Below are positions 1-6,194 of a DNA stretch of 6,194 bases, in pieces. Source of the DNA: Deltaproteobacteria bacterium (GTDB lineage Bacteria; Myxococcota_A; UBA796; UBA2385); NCBI GenBank assembly GCA_003694325.1, contig RFKJ01000714.1, positions 1 through 6,194 of the forward strand, in the 5' to 3' direction. Within the stretch, counting starts at the first letter, position 1. Each line of letters opens with the position of its first letter. A program made the translations under genes and the position numbers. The notes under the pieces were generated by a model. That model was not told where the DNA came from, did no database searches, and saw only the letters and a program-made list of their open reading frames with translations.

Positions 1-986
1 CCCCGCTCTGTGACCTGCACATCCACGTCGGCAGCAGCGTTGCGCCCCACATCCTCTGGTCCATCGCCCACCGGGCGGGCTTCAAGCTGCCGGTCAAGGA
101 CTACTGGGAGTTCGTGGACCTGGTGACCGTCAACCCGCGCCGGGACCGGAGCCTCGACGACTACCTGCGGATCCTCCACGAGTGGACCGAGAAGATCCAG
201 AGCAGCCCCTCGGCCATCGAGCGCAGCGTCTACGAGATCATCGGCAAGGAGTACCGCAGCAGTCGGGTCGAGCAGATCGAGCTGCGGTTCAACCCCATGA
301 AGCGCAACGAGGGGGGCGCACGGGATCTCGACCACATCATCCACGCCGCCATCCGGGGCATGGATCGGGCCTGCCTGGAGTACGGGGTGAAGGCCGGGCT
401 GCTGTTCTGCCTGGCCCGGGAGTTCGACCCTGAGCTGAACCAGATCCTGGTGGAGAAGGCGATCATGTACCGGTCGCGCGGCGTGGTGGGGATCGACCTC
501 GCGGGGACGGAGACGGACCCGATGGAGCTGTCGGAGAGCGTGGGCCGCTACGCGCGGCTGTTCGAGCAGGCCCGCGACGCCGGGCTGGGCACCACGGTGC
601 ACACCGGCGAGACCGCGGCCACCTCGGGGGAGGGGGTGATCGCCGTCATCGAGAAGCTGCGGCCCGATCGCATCGGGCACGGGGTCCGGGCGGCCTACAA
701 CGACCGGGCGCTGGACCTGTTGGCCGAGCGGGGCACGGTCCTGGAGATCTGCCCGACGAGCAACCTGCACACCCGGGCGGTGCGACACCTCGAGGAGTTC
801 CGGTTCATCCTCGGCACCTTCGTGGATCGCGGGGTGCGGTTCACGGTGAACACCGACGGGACCTACCTGTGTTCGACGAACCTCCAGCGGGAGTTCTCGT
901 TGCTGGAGGAGGCCGAGATCCTGTCGGCCGAGGAGCTGGAGGCAGCCCGGAAGCTCGCCTTCGAGGCCAGCTTCATCGACTCCTGA
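1..986 (+). CDS. Adenosine deaminase family amidohydrolase (5'-truncated by the window)
   Basis: The frame is open from the left edge (first full codon at base 3) to a TGA at 984-986, giving about 327 visible residues. The usual N-terminus before the first metal motif is short, so perhaps 10-20 residues are missing. Visible metal-dependent deaminase motifs, in order: DLHIH (metal-binding HxH, histidines at 18-20 and 24-26), GIDLAGTE, HTGE (zinc His at 600-602, catalytic Glu at 609-611), RIGHG (His at 678-680), CPTSN and NTDG (zinc-ligand Asp at 855-857). These match the TIM-barrel adenosine/AMP deaminase superfamily, which replaces a purine 6-amino group by hydroxyl through hydrolysis, in the cytosol. 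The residue after the metal Asp is Gly, where classical adenosine deaminases have a second Asp that contacts the purine ring. The substrate is therefore uncertain. Family assignment is firm; 'adenosine' as substrate is inference. It converges on queG with 21 bases between the stops. Confidence 0.88.
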   Translation, partial: PLCDLHIHVGSSVAPHILWSIAHRAGFKLPVKDYWEFVDLVTVNPRRDRSLDDYLRILHEWTEKIQSSPSAIERSVYEIIGKEYRSSRVEQIELRFNPMKRNEGGARDLDHIIHAAIRGMDRACLEYGVKAGLLFCLAREFDPELNQILVEKAIMYRSRGVVGIDLAGTETDPMELSESVGRYARLFEQARDAGLGTTVHTGETAATSGEGVIAVIEKLRPDRIGHGVRAAYNDRALDLLAERGTVLEICPTSNLHTRAVRHLEEFRFILGTFVDRGVRFTVNTDGTYLCSTNLQREFSLLEEAEILSAEELEAARKLAFEASFIDS

Positions 987-1007
987 CCCGCTGGCCGGTG
1001 CTGGGCC

Positions 1008-2060
1008 TCACCCCTGCCGGGTCGCGCCGGGCGCCAGCCGGTCGAGCGCCCAGCTCGCCGCATCGACGACGACCGGGTCGGGGTGGGAGCGGGCGTGGAG
1101 GAGGGCCGGCTCGGCGGCCGGATCGCCGAGGTTGCCCAGCACGATGGCGGCGTTGCGCTTCAGGCCGACGGCCCCGGGTCGGCGAAGCGGCGAGCCGACC
1201 AGCGCGCGCTCCAGGTCGGCGTCGTCGGTCCGCAGCACCGCGTCGAGGTCGAGCCAGGCCCGCCCCGGCCGCGGCGCGAAGTCGGGGTGGGGGGACCGTG
1301 GCGGATGGTGGTTGTGGGGACAGACCTCCTGGCAGAGGTCGCACCCGAACACCCACCGCCCGATGCCCGGTCGCAGCGGCTCGGGGATCGGGCCCCGGTG
1401 CTCGATGGTCAGGTAGGAGATGCAGCGGCGGGCGTCGAGCTGGTGGCTGCCCACGAAGGCATCGGTGGGGCAGGCGTCGAGGCAGCGACGACAGGCGCCG
1501 CAGTGCCGGTCGGCCCCGGGCAGGGGGGGGTCGGGCGGCAGCTCGATGTCGACGAGCAGGACGGCGAGGAACAGGAAGCTCCCCGTACCCGGCAGGATGA
1601 GGCAGCAGTTGCGGCCGATGAAGCCCAGCCCGGCCCGTTCGGCCCAGGCCCGCTCGATGACCGGGCGGCTGTCGACCGCCCAGTAGAACCCGACACCCGG
1701 GAGGTCGTCACGAAGCTGGCGAACCAGCTTGCGGAGGCGCTTGGCGACGAGGTTGTGGTAGTCGCGGCCCCAGGCGTAGGCGGCGACCCTGCCGGTCAGG
1801 CCCCCGGGATCGGGGGGACGGGGCCAGGCGTGGTCGATGCCCAGGACGACGGCGCTGCGTACCCCGGGCAGCAGCCGACGGGGGTCGGCCCGGGCGTCGC
1901 GACCGCGCTCCATCCACTGCATCTGCCCGTGGCGGCCGGCGGCGAGGAACGCGTCGTAGCGGGCAACCCCGGGCGGGGGGGATGCGGCAGCGATCCGCAC
2001 GCGGGGAAAGCCCAGGGCGGAGGCGCGTCGTCGGATGATGTCGGCGGGTTCTTGACGCAC
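1008..2060 (-). CDS. queG: Epoxyqueuosine reductase QueG
   Basis: This 350-residue protein reduces epoxyqueuosine to queuosine in the wobble position of tRNAs with GUN anticodons, using cobalamin and two [4Fe-4S] clusters (family knowledge). The sequence shows the DUF1730-type N-terminal half with YAWGRDYHN (95-103) and VDSRPVIER (129-137, holding the conserved Asp130), followed by the GLGFIGRN stretch (144-151). Ferredoxin-like cluster motifs follow: CGACRRCLDACP (187-198), Cys213 in RRCISYLTIEHRG, and CDLCQEVCPHN (240-250). A short HEAT-like tail comes after (about 285-345). The length is slightly below the ~380 of E. coli QueG, with no core motif lost. The start is the GTG at 2058-2060, eight codons before the conserved IIRRRASALGF-type helix. 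The open frame runs on upstream to 2468, but that part lies antisense to trxB and has no QueG features. No Shine-Dalgarno sequence precedes the GTG. It is divergent from trxB. Confidence 0.93.
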   Translation of the reverse strand: MRQEPADIIRRRASALGFPRVRIAAASPPPGVARYDAFLAAGRHGQMQWMERGRDARADPRRLLPGVRSAVVLGIDHAWPRPPDPGGLTGRVAAYAWGRDYHNLVAKRLRKLVRQLRDDLPGVGFYWAVDSRPVIERAWAERAGLGFIGRNCCLILPGTGSFLFLAVLLVDIELPPDPPLPGADRHCGACRRCLDACPTDAFVGSHQLDARRCISYLTIEHRGPIPEPLRPGIGRWVFGCDLCQEVCPHNHHPPRSPHPDFAPRPGRAWLDLDAVLRTDDADLERALVGSPLRRPGAVGLKRNAAIVLGNLGDPAAEPALLHARSHPDPVVVDAASWALDRLAPGATRQG

Positions 2061-2205
2061 GGGGGGTCGTCGCGGGAGGCGAGGTGTATAGGGGTGCCCG
2101 CACGGGCCGCTCGGGCGCGACCTGGCCGCCAGCCCGGCGCCGGCGTCCCCGAGCAGGGTTTCGCCCCCCGCTCGCACGATCACCGTAACGACATCAGGAG
2201 CTGTC
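2061..2205. promoter_or_regulatory. Divergent queG/trxB intergenic region with candidate promoter
   Basis: These 145 bases separate two divergent genes, so both promoters should lie here. The most AT-rich short element is TGTATA at 2085-2090. Read on the minus strand it is TATACA, a 4-of-6 match to a sigma70-type -10 box, 24 bases upstream of the queG GTG. On the plus strand the same core reads TATAGG (2087-2092) and could serve trxB with a leader of about 100 bases. No matching -35 box stands at the right spacing on either strand. Regulation of trxB by oxidative-stress sigma factors is common in actinobacteria, but I see no clear operator here. The existence of promoters in this interval is well supported; their exact positions are not. 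Confidence 0.35.
2196..2200 (+). promoter_or_regulatory. Ribosome binding site of trxB
   Basis: AGGAG sits 5 bases before the ATG at 2206-2208. It is the clearest Shine-Dalgarno sequence in the window and fixes the trxB start. Confidence 0.75.
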
Positions 2206-3156
2206 ATGTCCGCAGACGAAGAACGCATCGAAGACGTCGTCATCTTCGGGTCCGGTCCCGCCGGCCTCACGGCGGCGCTGTACGCCGCCCGGGCCAACCT
2301 CGAGCCGGTCGTGTACGAGGGCGTCGAGCCGGGGGGGCAGCTCATGACCACCACCGAGGTCGAGAACTTCCCCGGCTTCGAGAACGGGATCATGGGCCCC
2401 GAGCTGATGGAGACGATGCGCAAGCAGGTGGCCCGGTTCGGCACCCGCTTCGTGCTCGACGAGTGCACCGGGGTGGACTTTTCGGAGTGGCCCTACCGGT
2501 TCACCACCTCCCAGGGCGGGGGCCGGGCGCGCACCATCATCATCGCCACCGGCGCCAGCGCGAAGTACCTGGGGCTGGAGAACGAGCTGCGGCTCCGCGG
2601 ACATGGCGTCTCCGCCTGCGCCACCTGCGACGGCTTCTTCTTCCGGGGGGTGGAGATCGCGGTGGTCGGGGGTGGAGACAGCGCCTGCGAGGAGGCCAGT
2701 TTCCTGTCCCGCTTCGCCAGCAAGGTCCACATGCTCGTCCGTCGTGACGCGATGCGGGCCAGCAAGATCATGCAGCAGCGGGTCTTCGACAACGACAAGA
2801 TCGAGATCCACTGGAAGGCCGAGGTCGTCGACGTGCTGGGCGACGAGCAGGTCGAGGGGATCCGCGTCCGCAACGGCGACACCGGCGAGGAGACCGACTG
2901 GCGGCACATCAAGGGCCTGTTCCTGGCCATCGGCCACCGACCCAACTCCGGTCCGTTCATCGAACACCTGGACCACGACGAGACCGGCTACATCATCACG
3001 AAGCCGGACTCCACGGCCACCAACGTGCCGGGCGTGTTCGCCTGCGGGGATGTCCAGGACCACACCTTCCGGCAGGCGGTCACCGCCGCCGGCACCGGGT
3101 GCATGGCGGCCCTCGAAGCGGAACGGTGGCTGGAGGCCCGGGCGGCCGGCGGCTGA
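2206..3156 (+). CDS. trxB: Thioredoxin reductase (NADPH-dependent, low-molecular-weight type)
   Basis: This 316-residue cytosolic flavoenzyme passes electrons from NADPH through FAD to thioredoxin. The length matches the bacterial low-molecular-weight class. Motifs in order: FAD-binding GSGPAG (15-20), the GGQLMTTTEVENFPG stretch that contacts FAD, ATG near the end of the first FAD half, redox-active disulfide CATC (Cys138, Cys141) followed by Asp142, NADPH-binding GGGDSA (155-160), VRRD plus RAS, where the arginines typically bind the NADPH 2'-phosphate, GHRPN, and the C-terminal FAD motif CGDVQD with FRQAVTAAGTGCMAAL. All catalytic residues are present, so it should be active. Unlike many actinobacterial loci, no thioredoxin gene follows; the next gene converges after 18 bases, so trxB appears to be transcribed alone. 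The ATG start is set by the AGGAG at 2196 and by the FAD motif lying at the usual distance from the N-terminus. Confidence 0.96.
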   Translation: MSADEERIEDVVIFGSGPAGLTAALYAARANLEPVVYEGVEPGGQLMTTTEVENFPGFENGIMGPELMETMRKQVARFGTRFVLDECTGVDFSEWPYRFTTSQGGGRARTIIIATGASAKYLGLENELRLRGHGVSACATCDGFFFRGVEIAVVGGGDSACEEASFLSRFASKVHMLVRRDAMRASKIMQQRVFDNDKIEIHWKAEVVDVLGDEQVEGIRVRNGDTGEETDWRHIKGLFLAIGHRPNSGPFIEHLDHDETGYIITKPDSTATNVPGVFACGDVQDHTFRQAVTAAGTGCMAALEAERWLEARAAGG

Positions 3157-3169
3157 TTCGGCGCCGGCC
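3144..3169. terminator. GC hairpin at the trxB/exonuclease convergence, possible bidirectional terminator
   Basis: An 8-base perfect inverted repeat (GGCCGGCG at 3144-3151 with CGCCGGCC at 3162-3169) flanks a 10-base loop that contains the trxB stop codon. It sits where two genes converge with only 18 bases between their stops. No T-run follows on either strand, so it is not a classical Rho-independent terminator. High-GC actinobacteria are thought to use such tail-less stems, but short GC inverted repeats also arise by chance in DNA this GC-rich. Confidence 0.35.
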
Positions 3170-3174
3170 CGTGA

Positions 3175-4077
3175 TCAGGTGTCGTCGGGGCCCGACGGCG
3201 TGTCGTCGAGGGTGATGGACGGCGGCGCGTTGAACGCGTCGGTGACGTCTTCGGTGCTCGACGGCGCCTGCATCACCCGGCGGATCCGGTTGAGCTTGAA
3301 GACCCGGGGAGCGTTGCGCAGGTGGCAATGCGCCTCGAGGTAGGGCGGCCGGATCCGGGTAATGGTGATCTCCCGGCGGGTGGTGAGCGCACCCCCCGCC
3401 CCGCTCGTGTAGTCGATCACCACGTTCTGTCCCCGCTGCATGGCGGCACGCAGTGCCCGGCGGATGTGGCTTCGCCCGTTGCCGCCACGGCTGAGACTGT
3501 CGACCAGGCGCTGGAGCTGGCCCACCGTGGGGATCCCGGGGGGACGGATGGCCCCCAGCATCGCCCGGTACACCGCGAAGGTGGCGCGGGCGTCGGGGAG
3601 CGCCCGGTGGGCGGCGGCGTGGTCGATCCCGATGCGTTCGGCGACGGCCTGCAGGCTGCAATGCACCAGCCCGAACACGTTGCGCGCGAGATCGAGGGTG
3701 TCGATCACGACGGCCGGGCGGGGCGGGGGCAGGCCGGCCCGGTCGCACTCCATCTCGATGAACGCGAGGTCGAAGGCGACGTTGTGCCCGACCAGCACCG
3801 AGTCGGGCAGCAGGGGAGCGAACCGCGGCCAGACGTCGTCGAAGAGGGGCTGGCCGTGGACCATCCCGTCGTCGATGCCGTGGATGGCGATGCCGTCGAT
3901 GGGGATGGGGATCCCCGGGTCGACGAGGGCGCTCAGCTCCTCGATCCCGTCGGGGGTCGAGACCACGGCGGCGATCTCGATCACCCGGTCTCCGTCCCCT
4001 GGGTGCAGGCCGGTGGTCTCCAGGTCGATGACCACGGTGCGGGCCCGGTCGGCAGGGGTGCGGAGCAGGGCACGCAT
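3175..4077 (-). CDS. DEDDh 3'-5' exonuclease (DnaQ/PolC-like) with C-terminal WYL-like domain
   Basis: This 300-residue protein has two parts. Residues ~14-172 are a DEDDh exonuclease. Motif I is VIDLETTG (Asp18, Glu20), motif II is GHNVAFDLAFI (Asp103), and motif III is HRALPDA (His157, Asp162). The full metal-binding and catalytic set is present, so 3'-5' exonuclease activity on DNA or RNA is likely. Residues ~185-215 are a charged helical linker. Residues ~205-270 resemble a WYL domain: VIDYTS, a run of basic beta-strand residues, PPYLEAHC (Tyr246, Leu247) and RVFKLNRIRRV (258-268), which matches the usual R-x-F-x-L-x-R-I ending. The Trp of the name-giving motif is absent. WYL domains commonly sense ligands or nucleic acid. 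The ATG at 4075-4077 lies 7 bases after the upstream metallohydrolase stop, without a Shine-Dalgarno sequence, suggesting translational coupling. It is not the replicative epsilon subunit with confidence; a repair or RNA-processing role is equally possible. Confidence 0.87.
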   Translation of the reverse strand: MRALLRTPADRARTVVIDLETTGLHPGDGDRVIEIAAVVSTPDGIEELSALVDPGIPIPIDGIAIHGIDDGMVHGQPLFDDVWPRFAPLLPDSVLVGHNVAFDLAFIEMECDRAGLPPPRPAVVIDTLDLARNVFGLVHCSLQAVAERIGIDHAAAHRALPDARATFAVYRAMLGAIRPPGIPTVGQLQRLVDSLSRGGNGRSHIRRALRAAMQRGQNVVIDYTSGAGGALTTRREITITRIRPPYLEAHCHLRNAPRVFKLNRIRRVMQAPSSTEDVTDAFNAPPSITLDDTPSGPDDT

Positions 4078-4084
4078 CGGCGGC

Positions 4085-6194
4085 CTAGGGTTCGGGTGCC
4101 ACCAGCCAGGCGGGCAGGCCCGGTGGATCGAAGCCGTCGCCGTCCCGGTCGATCCAGATCGGGTTGGTGACGGCGAAGGGGTGGACCGGGAAGGCCCGGG
4201 GGATCGGCCAGGCCTCGTCGAGGAGGGTGCCCACCGAGGGCACCCCCTGCAGCGCGTCGACCACCACGTCCTGGAGCTGGACCGGCGGGATCTCCACCGG
4301 GGTGAAGACCGGCCCCATGTCGCCGCTGCCCATGGCGATGACCACGTACCAGGTGTCCTGGTCGGGATCGACGGGGAGCTGCTCGGAGAGGTTGAGGGTG
4401 TCGCTGTTGGGGGTCGGGACGGTGTACTCGGCGATCAGCTCGCCGTTGCCGTAGACCTCGACCCGCTCGACGTCGAACCAGGACGGGGACTGGACCTCGA
4501 TGTGGAGGTCCACCACGTCGGAGGACACCACGGTGCTGCCGATGCCCTGGTCAGGGGTATCCGCCCAGAACCGGATGAACGGACCATAGCTGGCCACCAC
4601 CCGCCCCGCGCGGACGGCGGCCGCGACGTCGGCCGACGAGACGAGGGCCGGGTCGTCGGTGGGGGACGCCACGAAGTTGCGCGGGCACCCGGCCTCCACC
4701 TTGGTCTTGCCGTGGGTGTCGCTGTTGCCCAGGGCCGTGAACCGGTAGCCGAGGTTGAGCAGGTTGAACCAGTCGTCGATGGGGCCCTCGTGCCCGCCGC
4801 CGCCCAGGGTGATGGTGCCGTCGATGAGGGCCTGCTGCTCGTCCGCGGTCCGCTCGATCATGTCGTAGATGGAGACGCTGTCGGGGTCGGCGGTGTAGTC
4901 GAGCAGCTCGGGGGTCGTCGGGGTGCGCAGCAGCTCGAAGCGCTTGGCGTTGAGCACCTCCAGGGCATCGAAGTCCAGGGTGAAGGTGTCCCCGTTGCCG
5001 ATGATCGGGTTGGTGAGCTGGACGGCCAGCGAGGGGCTGACGATGGGTTCCCCGTCCTGGGCCGCGTAGTGGTCGAGCCCGTACTGGTCGAAGTAGCCGA
5101 GGATGCCGTCGCGGGGGTGACCGACGAAGACGACGGGCTCGGTACCGGCCGGGTCTCCCAGAGCGCGGATGTCGTCGATGATCTCCTGGGGGGTGAGGTC
5201 GGTCCAGTCGACGGCGCCCCCCTGGTCGTCGAGGTAGTCGTGCAGCAGGGGGAAGCCGAGGAAATGGCCGATCTCGATGGTGGTGACCTCCAGGCCCACC
5301 GCCGATCCCACCCACTCCTCCATCCCCATGTCGGCGATCACCGGGCGGTAGTCGGTGATGGCGTCGTGGTCACTGCTGGTGAAGTAATCCACGCCCTCGG
5401 CGGCCATGGTGGTCACCCGGTCAGCAAGCTGGACGCCGGAGTCGTGGGAGGGCTGGGAATGGACGTGGAAGTCCGCCGAGATGAACCCGGTGGTGTCCAC
5501 GGACTGCACCACGGTCAGGTCGAGGTCGACGTGGGAGGTGGCCGACACCGTGAACGGCTCGGAGATGTCGATCTCGTACTCCACGCCGCGGCTGGCGATG
5601 GCCTGGTAGCGCCCCGGTGGCAGGGCCACGTGCCCGCTGCCGTAGGGCGCGAAGCGGACGGCGGCCGGCGCACCCCCGATGAACCCGTCACCCAGGACCG
5701 GGTGCCGGACCTCGGCCCCGTCGGCCGACACGAAGGTCACCTTGGAGGGGATCAGCCGGCCCTCGCCGTCCCGGACCTCGAAATCCACGCTGCCCGGCTG
5801 GGGGGACTCCAGGACCAGCGACAGGTCCCCACCCTCGGTGACCTGGATGGGGACCCGCTGGCCGAGGGGGCGGCCCTCGGCGTAGGCCATCAGCTCCCAG
5901 TCCCCGACCGGCAACGTGCCGCCGAAGCTTCCGTCGTCGATACGGTCGTCGGCCCCGACGTCGGTGGTCCACTCCGACCAGGGGGCGTCGGCGCCCGGGC
6001 GGAAGACGAAGACGTGGACATCGGGCAGGGCAAGCCCGGTGCCCTGCTCGACGACGTGGCCGTGCACCCGGCCCACCGGGTCCCCCCGAGCCTCGAGCAG
6101 GGCGTCCACCACGCTGCCGACGTCGCCGTCCCCCACCGCGAACCACCGGTCGTAGCGGAACTGCGTGCCCACCGGGAACCGCAGGGGCTCGTCG
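4085..6194 (-). CDS. CehA/McbA-like PHP-domain metallohydrolase, large multidomain (N-terminus beyond the window)
   Basis: The frame is open to the right edge (last full codon at 6191-6193) and stops at TAG (4085-4087). The GTG at 6170-6172 is probably internal, since in-frame sequence continues upstream into what looks like the same N-terminal beta domain. Numbering residues from that GTG: ~30-225 look like two or three beta-sandwich or carboxypeptidase-regulatory-like modules. Then comes a PHP metal site: DFHVHS (His236, His238), SHDS (242-245), SSDHD (268-272 region, Asp268, His269), GLEV (Glu295), GHFLGF (His303), GHPRD (His352) and GNSDTHG (Asp485, His487). About 130 residues lie between the last two sites. 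A C-terminal beta region ends in NPIWIDRDGDGFDPP, a motif I associate with secreted members. These enzymes hydrolyse phosphoester, carbamate or related bonds with two or three metals. The substrate here is unknown. A signal peptide may lie outside the window. The exonuclease follows after 7 bases. Confidence 0.85.
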   Translation of the reverse strand, partial: DEPLRFPVGTQFRYDRWFAVGDGDVGSVVDALLEARGDPVGRVHGHVVEQGTGLALPDVHVFVFRPGADAPWSEWTTDVGADDRIDDGSFGGTLPVGDWELMAYAEGRPLGQRVPIQVTEGGDLSLVLESPQPGSVDFEVRDGEGRLIPSKVTFVSADGAEVRHPVLGDGFIGGAPAAVRFAPYGSGHVALPPGRYQAIASRGVEYEIDISEPFTVSATSHVDLDLTVVQSVDTTGFISADFHVHSQPSHDSGVQLADRVTTMAAEGVDYFTSSDHDAITDYRPVIADMGMEEWVGSAVGLEVTTIEIGHFLGFPLLHDYLDDQGGAVDWTDLTPQEIIDDIRALGDPAGTEPVVFVGHPRDGILGYFDQYGLDHYAAQDGEPIVSPSLAVQLTNPIIGNGDTFTLDFDALEVLNAKRFELLRTPTTPELLDYTADPDSVSIYDMIERTADEQQALIDGTITLGGGGHEGPIDDWFNLLNLGYRFTALGNSDTHGKTKVEAGCPRNFVASPTDDPALVSSADVAAAVRAGRVVASYGPFIRFWADTPDQGIGSTVVSSDVVDLHIEVQSPSWFDVERVEVYGNGELIAEYTVPTPNSDTLNLSEQLPVDPDQDTWYVVIAMGSGDMGPVFTPVEIPPVQLQDVVVDALQGVPSVGTLLDEAWPIPRAFPVHPFAVTNPIWIDRDGDGFDPPGLPAWLVAPEP

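Noticed and set aside
114..116. GTG at 114 as the start of the deaminase
   Set aside because: The metal-binding DLHIH motif lies upstream in the same frame (positions 12-26), so the gene must begin before the window.
987..1022. Possible terminator between the deaminase and queG
   Set aside because: Only short 4-5 base complementary pieces (ACCCG/CGGGT, GGTG/CACC) are present and there is no T-run, so this is not distinguishable from chance in GC-rich sequence.
2052..2057. TTGACG as a -35 box for trxB
   Set aside because: The nearest -10-like element (TATAGG, 2087-2092) is 29 bases away, well outside usable spacing, and nothing -10-like lies at 16-18 bases. The site also falls inside the queG start region.
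2061..2468. Upstream extension of queG to a start at 2468
   Set aside because: The added residues overlap trxB in antisense and resemble no QueG sequence. The GTG at 2058-2060 gives the expected N-terminus.
1083..2747. A 554-codon plus-strand open frame across queG and trxB
   Set aside because: It runs antisense to queG and then out of frame through trxB. Its product is low-complexity Gly/Ala/Arg/Val-rich with no recognisable domain; such shadow frames are expected in very GC-rich DNA.
2194..3063. A 289-codon minus-strand frame antisense to trxB
   Set aside because: It is a shadow of trxB, with Val/Asp/Gly/Leu-rich composition and no domain, overlapping a gene whose every catalytic motif is intact.
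6170..6172. GTG at 6172 as the start of the metallohydrolase
   Set aside because: The frame is open to the window edge, and the downstream sequence looks like the middle of a beta domain, with no signal peptide. An upstream start is more likely.

Overview
The window is very GC-rich and tightly packed, and it reads as an ordinary stretch of bacterial chromosome. It holds five protein-coding genes, the first and last cut by the window edges. I see no mobile element, RNA gene, CRISPR array or integration site. The GC-rich codon use, with G or C at most third positions, and the style of the TrxB and metallohydrolase sequences suggest a high-GC actinobacterium, perhaps of the Acidimicrobiia. That placement is an impression from sequence style, not from a marker gene.

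Layout: (1) positions 1-986, plus strand: the C-terminal ~327 residues of an adenosine-deaminase-family amidohydrolase. (2) 1008-2060, minus strand, convergent with the first: queG, epoxyqueuosine reductase, the last step of queuosine tRNA modification. (3) 2061-2205: a 145-base divergent intergenic region that should hold the promoters of queG and trxB. (4) 2206-3156, plus strand: trxB, thioredoxin reductase. (5) 3175-4077, minus strand, convergent with trxB: a DEDDh (DnaQ-like) 3'-5' exonuclease carrying a C-terminal WYL-like domain. (6) 4085 to the right edge, minus strand: a large PHP-type metallohydrolase of the CehA/McbA kind, with beta-sandwich-like regions on both sides of the metal-binding domain. 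It lies 7 bases upstream of the exonuclease and probably shares its transcript.

The genes do not form one obvious pathway. They cover purine or nucleoside-like deamination, tRNA modification, thiol redox balance, nucleic-acid processing and probably a secreted or surface hydrolase. The item most worth a second look is the exonuclease-WYL fusion, because WYL domains are usually ligand-sensing modules attached to DNA-binding domains. The second is the deaminase's replacement of the usual Asp-Asp pair by Asp-Gly at the active site. I found no convincing evidence of a wholly new system.
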